From Naasia sp. (GTDB taxonomy: Bacteria > Actinomycetota > Actinomycetes > Actinomycetales > Microbacteriaceae), in NCBI GenBank assembly GCA_025463675.1, contig JAODAX010000023.1:1-58515 (forward strand): a DNA stretch of 58,515 nt, in the 5' to 3' direction. Below, piece after piece: positions 43,630-52,697 of the stretch. Both the position numbers and the translations under genes were made by a program. Under the pieces are notes generated by a model. That model was not told the DNA's origin and made no database searches. It saw nothing but the letters and a program-made list of their open reading frames with translations. Each line of letters begins with the position of its first letter. Position 1 is the stretch's first letter.

Positions 43630-44736
43630 TCAGCCGAGGTGGCGCTCCTTCGAACCGACGTACTCCGAGAGGGGCCGGATGAGGGCGTTCGCCTCGAGCT
43701 GCTCCATGATGTGCGCGGTCCAGCCGGTGACGCGGCTCGCGACGAACAGCGGCGTGAAGAACTCGGTGTCGAAGCCGAGGATCGCGTAGGCGGGGCCGCT
43801 CGGGTAGTCCAGGTTCGGCTTGATGCCCTTGCGCTCGTCCATCGCCTGCTCGAGCGTCGTGTACAGCTGGAGCAGATCCTCGCGCTGGTGCTCGGCGATC
43901 AGCCGGTCGAGGGCCGCCTTCATGGTCGGCACCCGGGAGTCGCCGCTCTTGTAGACCCGGTGACCGAAGCCCATGATCGTGCGCTTCTCAGCGAGGGCGG
44001 TGTCGAGCCAGTCGGCGGCGCGGTCGGCGGTGCCGATCTCGTCGAACACGTGCATGACCGCCTCGTTCGCTCCGCCGTGCAGCGGGCCCTTCAGCGCGCC
44101 GATAGCCGCGACGACCGCCGAGTGCAGGTCCGCGAGGGTGCTGGTGACGACGCGGGCGGTGAACGTGGAGGCGTTGAAAGAGTGCTCGGCGTAGAGCACC
44201 ATCGAAATGCGGAGGACGTCGGCCGCGACGTCGGTGGGCTCCTCGCCGAAGGTCATCCAGAGGAAGTTGCGGGAGTAGTCGAGGTCGTCGCGCGGCTCCA
44301 CCGGCTCGAGGCCGCGGCGGCGGCGCTGGTCGTAGGCGACGATCGCGGGCAGCGCCGCGAACAGGCGCAGCGACTTCGCGAGGTTGGCCTCGCGGGAGGC
44401 GTCGGCGACCTGTGGGTCGGCGGCACCCAGGACACTCACCGCGGTGCGGACGACGTCCATCGGATGCGCGGTCGTCGGGGTGAGGTCGATGGCTGCGCGG
44501 ACGTTGTTGCCGAGGGCGCGCTGCGACCGCTCCTGCCGCGAGAACTCGGCGAGCTCGTCGGCCGTGGGCAGCTCGCCGTGCCAGAGCAGCCAGGCGACGT
44601 CCTCGAAGGAGCAGTGCTCCGCCAGCTCCTGCACCGGGTAGCCGCGGTAGAGCAGCGAGTTCGTCTCCGGGTTCACCTTGGAGACGGCCGTCGTGTCGAC
44701 GACGACGCCGGCGAGTCCCTTCTTGATCTCCGCCAT
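43630..44736 (-). CDS. prpC: 2-methylcitrate synthase
   Basis: The 368-residue enzyme joins propionyl-CoA and oxaloacetate to 2-methylcitrate, the first step of the methylcitrate cycle. GPLHGGANEAVMHVF, GFGHRVYKSGDSR and the C-terminal catalytic Asp region FDTEFFTPLFVASR are conserved. Residual citrate synthase activity is usual. ATG at 44736 follows GGAAGGA and gives the normal N-terminus MAEIKKGLAG. It is the last of the prpDBC genes, separated from prpB by a hairpin. Confidence 0.93.
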   Translation of the reverse strand: MAEIKKGLAGVVVDTTAVSKVNPETNSLLYRGYPVQELAEHCSFEDVAWLLWHGELPTADELAEFSRQERSQRALGNNVRAAIDLTPTTAHPMDVVRTAVSVLGAADPQVADASREANLAKSLRLFAALPAIVAYDQRRRRGLEPVEPRDDLDYSRNFLWMTFGEEPTDVAADVLRISMVLYAEHSFNASTFTARVVTSTLADLHSAVVAAIGALKGPLHGGANEAVMHVFDEIGTADRAADWLDTALAEKRTIMGFGHRVYKSGDSRVPTMKAALDRLIAEHQREDLLQLYTTLEQAMDERKGIKPNLDYPSGPAYAILGFDTEFFTPLFVASRVTGWTAHIMEQLEANALIRPLSEYVGSKERHLG

Positions 44737-44772
44737 GGAGTTCCTTCCGCTTCTGGTGTGTACGTTCCGGCC

Positions 44773-44800
44773 CCATGTGACCGTTGTGCCGGTCACATGG
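44773..44800. promoter_or_regulatory. Intercistronic hairpin between prpB and prpC
   Basis: Perfect 11-bp inverted repeat, CCATGTGACCG and CGGTCACATGG with a 6-base loop, in the 84-base gap. It lacks a T run, so it may be an RNA processing or stabilising hairpin or an operator rather than a terminator. Confidence 0.6.
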
Positions 44801-44820
44801 CGCCGCACCGTGCACATGAA

Positions 44821-45729
44821 TCAGGCGCGATTGTCGCGCAGGTCGAAGGTGTAGATGCCGGCGTCGAAATCGGAGTAGCCGGCGTAATCGACCAGTTCGT
44901 AGAGGCGGGCGCGGGTCTGCATCGTCGGCACCTCGCCGGCGAGGGTGCCCTCGGCTGCGAGGGCGTCGAGCCCCCGCTCCGCAGCCCCCATCGCCAGCCG
45001 GAGCAGCGACACCGGGAAGATGACGATGTTGATGCCGAGGGCGGCGAGCTGCCGGGTCGTGAACAGCTCACTCTTGCCGAACTCGGTCATGTTCGCCAGC
45101 ACCGGCACGTCGACGGCGGCGCGCACCGCGGCGAACTCCTCGAGCGAGGCCATCGCCTCCGGGAAGATGGCGTCCGCCCCCGCGTCGACCAGCATCTTGG
45201 CCCGGTCGACGGCGGCCGACAGCCCCTCGATCCCGCGGATGTCGGTGCGGGCCATGATGAGGAAGTTCGGGTCGCGGCGTGCCTCCACGGCGGCCCGGAT
45301 GCGCTTGAGGGCGGTGTCATCGTCGACAACCTGCTTGCCGTCGAGGTGGCCGCAGCGCTTCGGGTTGACCTGGTCCTCGAGGTGCATGCCGGCGAGGCCC
45401 GCGTCCTCGAGGATCTGCACCGACCGGGCCACATTCATCGGCTCGCCGAAGCCGGTGTCGGCGTCGACGAGGGCCGGCAGGTCGGTGACCCGCGCGATCT
45501 GACCCGCGCGCTGCGCGACCTCGGTCAGCGTGGTCAGGCCGATGTCGGGCAGCCCGAGGTCGGCGCTCAGCACCGCGCCGGAGATGTACACGCCCTCGAA
45601 GCCCTTGTCCTCGATGAGGCGGGCGCTCAGCGGGTTGAACGCGCCGGGCATGCGGATCAGCTCGCCGCTCGCCAGGCGGGCGCGGAACGCCTCCCGCTTG
45701 GCCGCGGGTGCCACCTTCGAGTGCAGCAT
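44821..45729 (-). CDS. prpB: 2-methylisocitrate lyase
   Basis: The 302-residue isocitrate-lyase-superfamily enzyme splits 2-methylisocitrate into pyruvate and succinate. It has DADTGFGEPMNV, the active-site Cys in KRCGH and metal-binding Asp/Glu residues. The start ATG shares one base with the prpD stop (TGATG), so the two are coupled. Together with prpD and prpC it detoxifies and uses propionyl-CoA from odd-chain fatty acids, branched amino acids or cholesterol-like compounds. Confidence 0.94.
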   Translation of the reverse strand: MLHSKVAPAAKREAFRARLASGELIRMPGAFNPLSARLIEDKGFEGVYISGAVLSADLGLPDIGLTTLTEVAQRAGQIARVTDLPALVDADTGFGEPMNVARSVQILEDAGLAGMHLEDQVNPKRCGHLDGKQVVDDDTALKRIRAAVEARRDPNFLIMARTDIRGIEGLSAAVDRAKMLVDAGADAIFPEAMASLEEFAAVRAAVDVPVLANMTEFGKSELFTTRQLAALGINIVIFPVSLLRLAMGAAERGLDALAAEGTLAGEVPTMQTRARLYELVDYAGYSDFDAGIYTFDLRDNRA

Positions 45730-47225
45730 CAGAGGATTCCCTTCGGCCCTGTCGGCAGACCCGACGCGGTGACCGTCAGCGCGCCGAGTTCGAGCGCGCC
45801 CAGCTCCGGCAGCCGCTGGGCGACGTCGAGGAAGCGCTCCACCTCACGGGGCTCGAGCACGCCATCGGCGAGCTCGCGGAACTTCCGCACGTAGTCGGCG
45901 CGGGCGAACGGCCGGGCCCCGAGCGGGTGCGCGTCCGCGACGGCGATCTCAGCCGTGACGGTCGAGCCGTCGGTCAGCGTGATCTCCGCGCGTCCGCCGA
46001 ACGCCTTCTCCGCCGGGTCGTCCGAGTGGTACCGGCGGGTCCACTCCGCGTCCTCGGCGGTCGTGACCTTGCGCCAGAGGTCGACGGTGTCGGGGCGCGC
46101 GGCCCGCTCCGGCGCGTAGGAGTCGACGTGGTGCCAGCGGCCGTCCTGCAGGGCGACGGCGAAGATGTACGGGATCGAGTGGTCGAGCGTCTCCCGGCTG
46201 GCCGCGGGATCGTACTTCTGGGGGTCGTTCGCACCGGAGCCGATCACGTAGTGGGTGTGGTGGCTCGTGTGCAGGACGACGGACGCGATGCTCGCCGTGT
46301 CGCGCAGCTCGGGCCGGTCGCGGCCGAGGGCACGGGCGAGGTCGATCCAGGCCTGCGCCTGGTACTCGGCCGAGTGCTCCTTGGTGAAGCTCGCGAGGAT
46401 CCCGCGCTTGGCCTCGCCCCGCTCGGGCAGCGGCACCTCGTAGCGGGCGTCCGGGCCGTCGAGCAGCCAGGCGATGACCCCGTCCTCGCCTTCCCAAATG
46501 GGCGAGGGGCTGGTCTGGCCGCGCATCGCCCGGTCGACCGCCTCGATGGCCATCTTCCCGGCGAAGGCCGGCGCGTACGCCTTCCAGGTGGAGATCTCGC
46601 CTTTGCGGGACTGCCGGGTCGCCGTGGTCGTGTGCAGCGCCTGCCCGATCGCCTGGAAGATCGTCTCCTCCGTCAGGTCGAGCAGGGTGCCGAGGCCCGC
46701 GGCGGCGCTGGGCCCGAGGTGCGCGACGTGGTCGATCTTGTGCTTGTGCAGGCTGATCGCTCGAACGAGGTCGATCTGGATCTCGTAGCCGGTGGCGAGC
46801 GCCCGCACGACCGCCGCGCCGTCCTTGCCCGTGTGCTGGGCGACGGCGAGGATCGGCGGAATGTTGTCGCCCGGGTGCGAGTAGTCGGCGGCGAGGAACG
46901 TGTCGTGGAAGTCGAGCTCGCGGACGGCGACCCCGTTCGCCCACGCCGCCCATTCGGGCGCGACACGGGCGGCAGAACCGAACACGGTCGCGCCGGGGGC
47001 TCCGCCGCGCGCCTCCGCCTGCGCCCGGGCAGCGACGACGGGCGCCCGCCCGAGGGATGCGGTGGCGACGGCGGCGTTGTCGATCACCCGGTTGATGATC
47101 ATGTCGACCACCTCCGCCTCCACCTCGACCGGATCGGTGGCGACCTCCGCGATCTTCCACGCCAGCTGCTCCTCCCGGGGAAGGGCCTCGTCGCTGCGAT
47201 AGGCGCGGACGGGGTGATTCTTCAT
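45729..47225 (-). CDS. prpD: 2-methylcitrate dehydratase (PrpD family)
   Basis: The 498-residue MmgE/PrpD-family enzyme removes water from 2-methylcitrate to give cis-2-methylaconitate. Conserved regions include [31 protein letters not shown], and the C-terminal [16 protein letters not shown] at 47225 gives the usual start [11 protein letters not shown]. It is first in the operon prpD-prpB-prpC. A likely -10 TAGACT lies at 47355-47360. No prpR-like or RamB-like regulator gene is next to it. Confidence 0.93.
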   Translation of the reverse strand: MKNHPVRAYRSDEALPREEQLAWKIAEVATDPVEVEAEVVDMIINRVIDNAAVATASLGRAPVVAARAQAEARGGAPGATVFGSAARVAPEWAAWANGVAVRELDFHDTFLAADYSHPGDNIPPILAVAQHTGKDGAAVVRALATGYEIQIDLVRAISLHKHKIDHVAHLGPSAAAGLGTLLDLTEETIFQAIGQALHTTTATRQSRKGEISTWKAYAPAFAGKMAIEAVDRAMRGQTSPSPIWEGEDGVIAWLLDGPDARYEVPLPERGEAKRGILASFTKEHSAEYQAQAWIDLARALGRDRPELRDTASIASVVLHTSHHTHYVIGSGANDPQKYDPAASRETLDHSIPYIFAVALQDGRWHHVDSYAPERAARPDTVDLWRKVTTAEDAEWTRRYHSDDPAEKAFGGRAEITLTDGSTVTAEIAVADAHPLGARPFARADYVRKFRELADGVLEPREVERFLDVAQRLPELGALELGALTVTASGLPTGPKGIL

Positions 47226-47354
47226 GAGGCGCCTTCCTGGGCGGGCGGAGCACCCGGTGCCGACCGGGGCGGGGTGGCGTGGGGCCGTGCGGGTGGACGC
47301 ACCTCGCGCCTGCGCGGGCGGACGCGGCGTGGTCACCCGTCACCGGCGCACCCG

Positions 47355-47360
47355 AGTCTA
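47355..47360 (-). promoter_or_regulatory. Candidate prpD -10 element TAGACT
   Basis: TAGACT on the minus strand about 130 bases before prpD, in the 175-base gap after the quinone-reductase gene. It implies a long leader; no riboswitch-like structure was recognised in it. Confidence 0.3.
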
Positions 47361-47400
47361 ACTTCGGCGTGCCCGGAGGTGCCGCTGTCCGGCTCGGCGG

Positions 47401-48405
47401 TCAGGGTTCGAGGACGATCTTCCCCGTCGCCGAGTTCGACTCCATCATCCGGAGAGCGTCGGCCGCGCGCTCGAGCGGCAGGCGAGCCCCGATATGCGGC
47501 CGGATGCCATGCCCGAGCACGAGGTCGAGGAGACCCTGGAAGTCGTCCGCGTTCCCCATCGTCGTGCCGCGGATGTCGATCTGCTTCAGGAAGACGTATG
47601 GCATCACCAGTTCGGGCACCGGGCCGGCGCTGGCCCCCAGCGTGACGAGCCGGCCCCCGGCGCGGAGCGCGCGCAGGAGCTGCGGGAGGAGCGCGCCGCC
47701 GACCGAGTCGACGACGAGGTCGACGCGCGGGGTGAGCTCCTTGAGGCGCGCGGCCCATTTCGGATCCGTCGTGTTGACGCCGCCGACGGCGCCCAGCGAG
47801 CGGGCGAGCTCAAGATTCTCGTCGCGGGTCGACGTCACGAACACACGGGCGCCGAGCGCCGTCGCGATCTGGATGCCGACGCTCGCCACCCCTCCCCCGG
47901 TGCCGGTGACGAGCACGGTCTCGCCCGCCCGCAGCTCGCCGCGGGAGACGAGCGCCCGGTATGCGGTGACGCCCGCGAGTGGCAGCGCCGCGGCCTCCGC
48001 GTGGCTGAGGTGGGCCGGCATGGGGAAGAGGTTCTCCGCCGGCAGCGCCACATATTCGGCGAAAGTCCCATCCTTCGGCACGCCGAGGGTGCGGAAGTCC
48101 CGGGCTTGAACGCGCGGGTCGCTGCCCCAGCCGAGCGACGGGTGGATGACCACGGCCTCTCCCACGGCGCGCGCGCCCGAGTACCCGGCGGGCAGCTCCT
48201 CGATGTGGCCGGCCCCGTCGGAGCCCATCACGCTCGGCAGCACGACGTCGGGGTACTGGCCGTAGGTGATGTACAGGTCCCGTCGGTTCAGCGCCGCTGC
48301 GCCGAGCCGCACCACCACCTCGCCGTCCGCGGTCGTCGGCCGGGGATAGTCCTCGATCACCAGCTTGTCGGGGCCGCCCAGCTCCCGCAGCACCGCCGCC
48401 CTCAT
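47401..48405 (-). CDS. Zinc-binding-dehydrogenase/quinone-reductase-family oxidoreductase
   Basis: The 334-residue MDR-family enzyme begins MRAAVLRELGGPDKL, has the TGTGGGVASVGIQIA NADPH-binding motif and GASAGPVPEL, and lacks the zinc-binding Cys residues of true alcohol dehydrogenases. It probably reduces quinones or enoyl compounds with NADPH. ATG at 48405 was chosen; the stop of a short upstream frame overlaps it by four bases. It lies just upstream of prpD on the same strand, but probably separately transcribed. Confidence 0.87.
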   Translation of the reverse strand: MRAAVLRELGGPDKLVIEDYPRPTTADGEVVVRLGAAALNRRDLYITYGQYPDVVLPSVMGSDGAGHIEELPAGYSGARAVGEAVVIHPSLGWGSDPRVQARDFRTLGVPKDGTFAEYVALPAENLFPMPAHLSHAEAAALPLAGVTAYRALVSRGELRAGETVLVTGTGGGVASVGIQIATALGARVFVTSTRDENLELARSLGAVGGVNTTDPKWAARLKELTPRVDLVVDSVGGALLPQLLRALRAGGRLVTLGASAGPVPELVMPYVFLKQIDIRGTTMGNADDFQGLLDLVLGHGIRPHIGARLPLERAADALRMMESNSATGKIVLEP

Positions 48406-48494
48406 CGGATGCCCCCAGCAGCGAACGCGTCGGCGGTGGCCGGCAGAGCAGCGCCGGCACCCCCCGGACGATGGGCGTCTCGCGGATGGCTCAT
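48402..48494 (-). CDS. Possible 30-residue leader peptide of the oxidoreductase gene
   Basis: ATG at 48494 follows a very good GGGAGGA site and encodes 30 residues (MSHPRDAHRPGGAGAALPAT then ADAFAAGGIR), whose TGA overlaps the ATG of the oxidoreductase (ATGA). The arrangement fits a translational coupling leader. No homology is known, so it could be accidental. The remainder of the 48406-48719 gap holds no recognisable gene. Confidence 0.3.
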   Translation of the reverse strand: MSHPRDAHRPGGAGAALPATADAFAAGGIR

Positions 48495-48707
48495 GTCGGG
48501 TCCTCCCGATTAGTTGCACAGGTGTCGCACCGGCTGGGCTCGATGCCGGTCATCCCGGCGGCTCAATGTGAGGCCGTCGCGGCGGATCAGTTCCTTCGGA
48601 CCGCTGTGGCCCTATTGTCCACTCCGGCGACGTCGTCGACCTCGAGGGTCCTCGGACGGGCCGCGGACGAACCGTCATCTGCTATGACGGAGAAGACGCG
48701 CCGTCGC

Positions 48708-48713
48708 TAGAGT
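48708..48713 (+). promoter_or_regulatory. -10 element TAGAGT, leaderless promoter
   Basis: TAGAGT, six bases, then ATG at 48720. Confidence 0.5.
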
Positions 48714-48719
48714 CCGAGC

Positions 48720-49217
48720 ATGGAGCAGTGGACGAGCCTCCTGATCGGCCTCCTGGGGGCGCTGCTCGGCAGCGCGGTGTCGGCGGCTATCCTGCTCGGC
48801 GGGATTCGGCGTCAGGGTCGGCGCGACGACCAGCTGCGCGCCATCGAGGACATCAACTCCCAGGCGCGGGAGCTGTCTCGGATCCGCGAAGACAATCCGC
48901 CGACAGACGGCGTGGCGCTCCAACCGGAGACGGTGCGGCAGATGAGTCGCGCCACCGCGGCGGTGTCCGCACTGAGCGCGAACCTCAACGACAAGGACGC
49001 GCCGGTCGCCACCTGGACGCTCGGCAAGCTCGTCGACCTCGTGAACGCCGAGACGCCGGCGCGGCGCTTCGGCGTCGTCACGATCATCAACAGCACGCTC
49101 GCCGGCTGGGCGGCGGGCCGGGTGAGCACCGAGTGGTTCGAGAAGGAGAACCGCAGCGCGTCGGCGGCCGCGAGCCCCGAGGCCTCCGCCGATTCCCCCT
49201 CCCCGCCCGGCTCCTGA
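48720..49217 (+). CDS. Small protein with N-terminal membrane helix, unknown function
   Basis: The 165-residue protein has one hydrophobic helix (about residues 6-28, LLIGLLGALLGSAVSAAILL), then a basic, coiled-coil-like stretch (RRQGRRDDQLRAIEDINSQARELSRIRED) and a globular middle, with a Ser/Pro/Ala-rich tail. I do not recognise it. It has its own leaderless promoter and is followed by a long hairpin. Confidence 0.65.
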   Translation: MEQWTSLLIGLLGALLGSAVSAAILLGGIRRQGRRDDQLRAIEDINSQARELSRIREDNPPTDGVALQPETVRQMSRATAAVSALSANLNDKDAPVATWTLGKLVDLVNAETPARRFGVVTIINSTLAGWAAGRVSTEWFEKENRSASAAASPEASADSPSPPGS

Positions 49218-49230
49218 GCGCCCCGCCAGT

Positions 49231-49285
49231 CGCCGAGCGCGGTACCAGGCACCCAGCGCGGGTGGTGCACCTACCGCGCTCGGCG
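49231..49285. terminator. Long hairpin after the 48720 gene
   Basis: Perfect 14-bp arms CGCCGAGCGCGGTA (49231-49244) and TACCGCGCTCGGCG (49272-49285), with further pairing of the inner bases. Located 14 bases after the stop. No T run. CCGAGCGCG occurs again near 49343, so the motif is partly repeated. Confidence 0.6.
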
Positions 49286-49375
49286 TCTCATACCGCGCAC
49301 AGCGGTGGCGGCACCGCGCTCGAGGTTCGGGCACGCCCCTTGCCGAGCGCGAGGCGGCACGTCACGCTACGGAGG

Positions 49376-49972
49376 GTGTCGTTCTTCCCGAATCCCTCTG
49401 CTCCGCCGCCCGAGCCCGAGCACAGCGAGTGGACGCCGCCCGTCTGGTTCCGACCGCCGCGCGACGAGCTGCCGGTCACGGTGCCGCTCGATCGGGTGCT
49501 GCACGGCGATCCGCACCTCGTCGTCTGGCTGCCGCGCGCCGAGGCGTACTCCGACGGCGTCTCGTTCATGCTGCGGTGGCGGATGCGACGCCGCGCCGAG
49601 CAGACGCCGCGCGAGTGGGACGACCTGGTGAATTCGGTGATGCGGATCGGTCCGTTCGGCTCCGCGGATCCGGGAGAGGGGTTCCGCTTCGGTCTGCGCC
49701 TCGCGGACGGCGCACTCCTCTCCAACGAGAACCGCGGCTCCATCGACGTCGAGGCGACGCCGGAGCGCGCGCTCACCCCGCACGACCAGGGCGGCGGAGG
49801 CGACACCTCGTCCTACGAGGGAGGCTGGGACCTGTGGGCCTGGCCCGCACTGCCGCGCGGCCCGCTGGCGCTCGGCGTGTCGTGCGGCGCGATCGGGTTG
49901 CCCGAGACGGTCCTCGACTTCCCGGACACCGAGCCGTTCCGGGTAGCCGCCCCGCGGCCGCTCTGGGGATGA
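49376..49972 (+). CDS. Hypothetical soluble protein
   Basis: The 198-residue protein starts at GTG 49376 after GGAGG and begins SFFPNPSAPPPEPEHSEWTP, a Pro-rich head, followed by a strand-rich body (VTVPLDRVLHGDPHLVVWLP; GGWDLWAWPALPRGPLALGV). It is acidic and Trp-rich, without signal or membrane segments. Its stop overlaps the next start (ATGA). Unknown function; the two neighbours form a pair. Confidence 0.65.
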   Translation: MSFFPNPSAPPPEPEHSEWTPPVWFRPPRDELPVTVPLDRVLHGDPHLVVWLPRAEAYSDGVSFMLRWRMRRRAEQTPREWDDLVNSVMRIGPFGSADPGEGFRFGLRLADGALLSNENRGSIDVEATPERALTPHDQGGGGDTSSYEGGWDLWAWPALPRGPLALGVSCGAIGLPETVLDFPDTEPFRVAAPRPLWG

Positions 49973-50394
49973 GCGACCCCGGCGGGCCCCGCCTGTTCCA
50001 CCCCGATTGGGGCGTCCCTGTGCTGCTGCACCACTCATTCTCCCCCGACCTGCGGGACTACGACCTGCTGGTCCGGCATTTCCGGCCGGACCTCATCTCC
50101 ACCTGGCGCTACCGCTTCACGGAGACGAGCAGCGTCGCCGTCACCTCTCTGCTGTCGGAGGCGGTCCGGGACGAGGCACGGGCCGAGCGGGCGTTCGGCG
50201 GGCCGCTCCTCGACCGGGAAGAGGCAGCGTGGGGTGTGGCGCTCAACCAGGTCCTCGCGGCGTCGATGGAGGAGCCGGGCGCGGAGGCGCATGTGGTGAT
50301 CGAGACGAGTGCGCAGCGCATCTCCCTGCGCTGCCTGACCCTCGAGCTGGAGCCGATCGAGCCCGGCTTCACCCAGTACGTCGTCCCCAACTGA
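49969..50394 (+). CDS. Hypothetical soluble protein, coupled to the preceding gene
   Basis: The 141-residue protein contains RYRFTETSSVAVTSLLSEAV and FTQYVVPN at its end. No motif is recognised. The four-base overlap with the previous gene implies the two are made in equal amounts and may interact. No family can be named. Confidence 0.6.
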   Translation: MSDPGGPRLFHPDWGVPVLLHHSFSPDLRDYDLLVRHFRPDLISTWRYRFTETSSVAVTSLLSEAVRDEARAERAFGGPLLDREEAAWGVALNQVLAASMEEPGAEAHVVIETSAQRISLRCLTLELEPIEPGFTQYVVPN

Positions 50395-50493
50395 GCAGGG
50401 ACGTCATCGAACGCGGTGCTGCCTCCACCGTGCGCAGTCGACGGTCGTCCCGTTCGGGGGCGGGCACCCCTCCCCCGGGCTGCCCGTCGCGGC

Positions 50494-50499
50494 TAGGTT
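50494..50499 (+). promoter_or_regulatory. -10 element TAGGTT, leaderless promoter
   Basis: TAGGTT, six bases, then ATG at 50506. Confidence 0.5.
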
Positions 50500-50505
50500 C
50501 GGACC

Positions 50506-51180
50506 ATGACGGATCCGTCGGGAATCAGCGGGCACTCCCGCGACCTCGAGACGCATGCGGATGCCCCCGTCGCCCCCCGACGGGCCGTCGGCGAGCGGTC
50601 CGATGGCTCGATCCAGCACCTGCGGCGGCGGAGCACCCCGCCACCGCCGCCTCCGCGCCCCCACATGTCCGACAGCACCCCGCCGCCGGTGCCCAAGATC
50701 CAGGGCCCGAGCGGGGCGCTGCTCATCATCCGGTACCTGTGGGTCCTCAGCTTCCTGGTCGGGCTCGGCGCCATCGCGATCGCCTTCCTCTCGCGGGCCC
50801 CGGTCATGGATGCCCTCCTCGACACGATCGACGAGGTCGCGCCGGAGTATTCGACGCAAGTCGTCACGACTGCCGCCTCCATCGTCTTCTGGACGATCCT
50901 CGTGGCCCTCGGTGTCATCATCGGCCTGGAGTCGCTGATTCTTTCCGGGCTCCTGAGCCGACGGCTCGCCGCACGGCTCGGCATGCTGCTGCTCCTCGTC
51001 CTGCACATCGGCGTGGCGCTCATCGCCGACGCGTTCCTCGCCAGCGGCGACAATGGCTTCTACCTGCGCATCTTCCTCGCCGCACAGCTGATGCTTGCGG
51101 CGGCGGGCCTTGTCGTAGCCGTGCTAGACCGCGGACCGCGCCCCGTCGAGGGCCGACGGAGCGCCGATCCCCCGTCCTGA
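50506..51180 (+). CDS. Integral membrane protein with Pro-rich N-terminus
   Basis: The 224-residue protein has a polar N-terminal part of about 65 residues with a PPPPPPRPH run, then four hydrophobic helices between residues 70 and 210 (ALLIIRYLWVLSFLVGLGAI; ASIVFWTILVALGVIIGLES; LLLLVLHIGVALIADAFL; AQLMLAAAGLVVAVL). It resembles uncharacterised actinobacterial membrane proteins. Its last 57 bases overlap the convergent IniC-like gene, so strong expression of both together is unlikely. Function unknown. Confidence 0.7.
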   Translation: MTDPSGISGHSRDLETHADAPVAPRRAVGERSDGSIQHLRRRSTPPPPPPRPHMSDSTPPPVPKIQGPSGALLIIRYLWVLSFLVGLGAIAIAFLSRAPVMDALLDTIDEVAPEYSTQVVTTAASIVFWTILVALGVIIGLESLILSGLLSRRLAARLGMLLLLVLHIGVALIADAFLASGDNGFYLRIFLAAQLMLAAAGLVVAVLDRGPRPVEGRRSADPPS

Positions 51181-52692
51181 CACCGGCTGGCCGTCGCCGC
51201 GGTTCGAGACCGAGCTCGACGCCCCGCCCGGGTCGAGGATCGCCTCCGCGCTGCGGACGACCGTGCGGCACAGTTCCGCGGTCCACCGATCGGTGAACGG
51301 GTTCTCGGCCCGGGTGCGCCACCGCCGGACGGCATCCGCCGCCGCGGCGCGCACCTCGCCGGGCGTCGCGTCATCGGCCAGGCGCAGTCGGACGGCGGAT
51401 TCGACGCCGTCGCAGCCGAGGAGCCGCTCCGCCTCGCCGAGCACTTCCGGCTGCAGCCCGCGATCCTCGGTGCGAAGCGCACCGAGGAGCGCGAGCTCGC
51501 GCAGTCCGTGGTCGCCTGCGGTGATGCGTTCTGCCGCCGCCCGAAGCCGCTCGCCGCCCTGCGGGGGGCGCTCATCGAGGAGTGTGAGCACCGCACCGAG
51601 TGCAGTGCGTGCCTTGAGCTCCTCCGCACGGGCCTGGAATCGCGTCGCTACTGTCCGGCGCAGCTCCTCCAGGCCGCTCCGGCGCACGAGTTCGGCGGAC
51701 AGCTCGGCCGCGCCGGCGAAGCCGCCTCGCTGAAGAGCGGCGCCGAGCCGTATCCCGAACATCCCGAACCGACCGAGCAGCCGACTCCGTGCCTCGGCGG
51801 TCAACGCCACTGGAGCATCGTCGCGGCAGAACCTGTCCGCCGAAACGAGGAGGCGTTCGCGCGCAGCACGGTCGTGTCGCGAGAGCTCGGCGAACGCGTC
51901 GCGCTCGTCCTGCCGGAGAGTGCGCGCCGACTGCGCCAGGAGCCCGGCCACCGGCAGGACGTCGAGCACGAGCCGACGCAGCTGCTCGTCCTTCCGGTAG
52001 CGGTCCGCGATGATCTTGGCCGATAACAGCGCGTCGATGCGACCAGCCCCCACCTCGTCGGCCCGCGACAGCACGGCGACCGCGTTGACGAGCCCGGATC
52101 GACCGGCCGCCGTGTCCCGGAAGGCGCTGAGGAAGCCGACATCCGACGCGTGCAGGTGCCTCATCAGATAGATGACGGCGTCGGCGGCCGAGGGTGCATT
52201 CTCGGGTGTCAGGAAGCGCATAGCGGCCGCCGACACGTCGGCGGAGGCCGAGGCGATGCCCGGTGTGTCGATGAGGGTCAGGTCGCGCAGGCTCGCGAGT
52301 GGCCATTCGACCTCGAGCCGATCGACCTCTTCGACGGGAATGCCGCCCAGGTCGAGGAGAAGCCGTCCGCCGCTGCGGCGCACCGGGAGGTTCACCGCCC
52401 GTGCACCGATCCCGCTCCGCCGGTGCACGGTGACGCGCGGAGTCAGCCCGAATCTGTACCAGGTCACCACTCGGGTGCACTCGCCCGCCCCGGTCGGCGC
52501 GATCTCCTCCCCGAGCAACGCGTTCAGCAGGGTGGACTTGCCCGCCTTCACCATGCCGGCGATTGCGACGCGCATGGGTTCGTCAAGGCGGCGATCCGCT
52601 GCACGCAGGGCCGCAGTCGCCGTCGGGTCCGAGGCATACGCGCGCAGTGCGTCCTGAAGAAGCGCACGCACATCGCCGCTGCGCGCCTCCAT
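51124..52692 (-). CDS. IniC-like dynamin-family GTPase
   Basis: The 522-residue soluble GTPase has G1 GMVKAGKST (about residues 46-54), G3 LIDTPG, G4 SRAD (VLSRADEVG) and a long C-terminal helical part. This organisation is that of bacterial dynamin-like proteins. It starts five bases after the IniA-like stop, and shares order with mycobacterial iniC: B, then A, then C. The lack of a transmembrane hairpin suggests it works with the membrane-bound partner, as a heteromeric membrane-remodelling pair. Its 3' end overlaps the convergent membrane protein by 57 bases. Confidence 0.82.
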   Translation of the reverse strand: MEARSGDVRALLQDALRAYASDPTATAALRAADRRLDEPMRVAIAGMVKAGKSTLLNALLGEEIAPTGAGECTRVVTWYRFGLTPRVTVHRRSGIGARAVNLPVRRSGGRLLLDLGGIPVEEVDRLEVEWPLASLRDLTLIDTPGIASASADVSAAAMRFLTPENAPSAADAVIYLMRHLHASDVGFLSAFRDTAAGRSGLVNAVAVLSRADEVGAGRIDALLSAKIIADRYRKDEQLRRLVLDVLPVAGLLAQSARTLRQDERDAFAELSRHDRAARERLLVSADRFCRDDAPVALTAEARSRLLGRFGMFGIRLGAALQRGGFAGAAELSAELVRRSGLEELRRTVATRFQARAEELKARTALGAVLTLLDERPPQGGERLRAAAERITAGDHGLRELALLGALRTEDRGLQPEVLGEAERLLGCDGVESAVRLRLADDATPGEVRAAAADAVRRWRTRAENPFTDRWTAELCRTVVRSAEAILDPGGASSSVSNRGDGQPVSGRGIGAPSALDGARSAV

Positions 52693-52697
52693 CTCCG

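Noticed and set aside
43639-45894. 751-residue plus-strand frame opposite prpC and prpB
   Set aside because: Antisense shadow of well-identified prp genes on the other strand.
51263-51733. Plus-strand frame opposite the IniC-like gene
   Set aside because: Arg/Ser-rich shadow frame; the minus-strand GTPase has clear G motifs.
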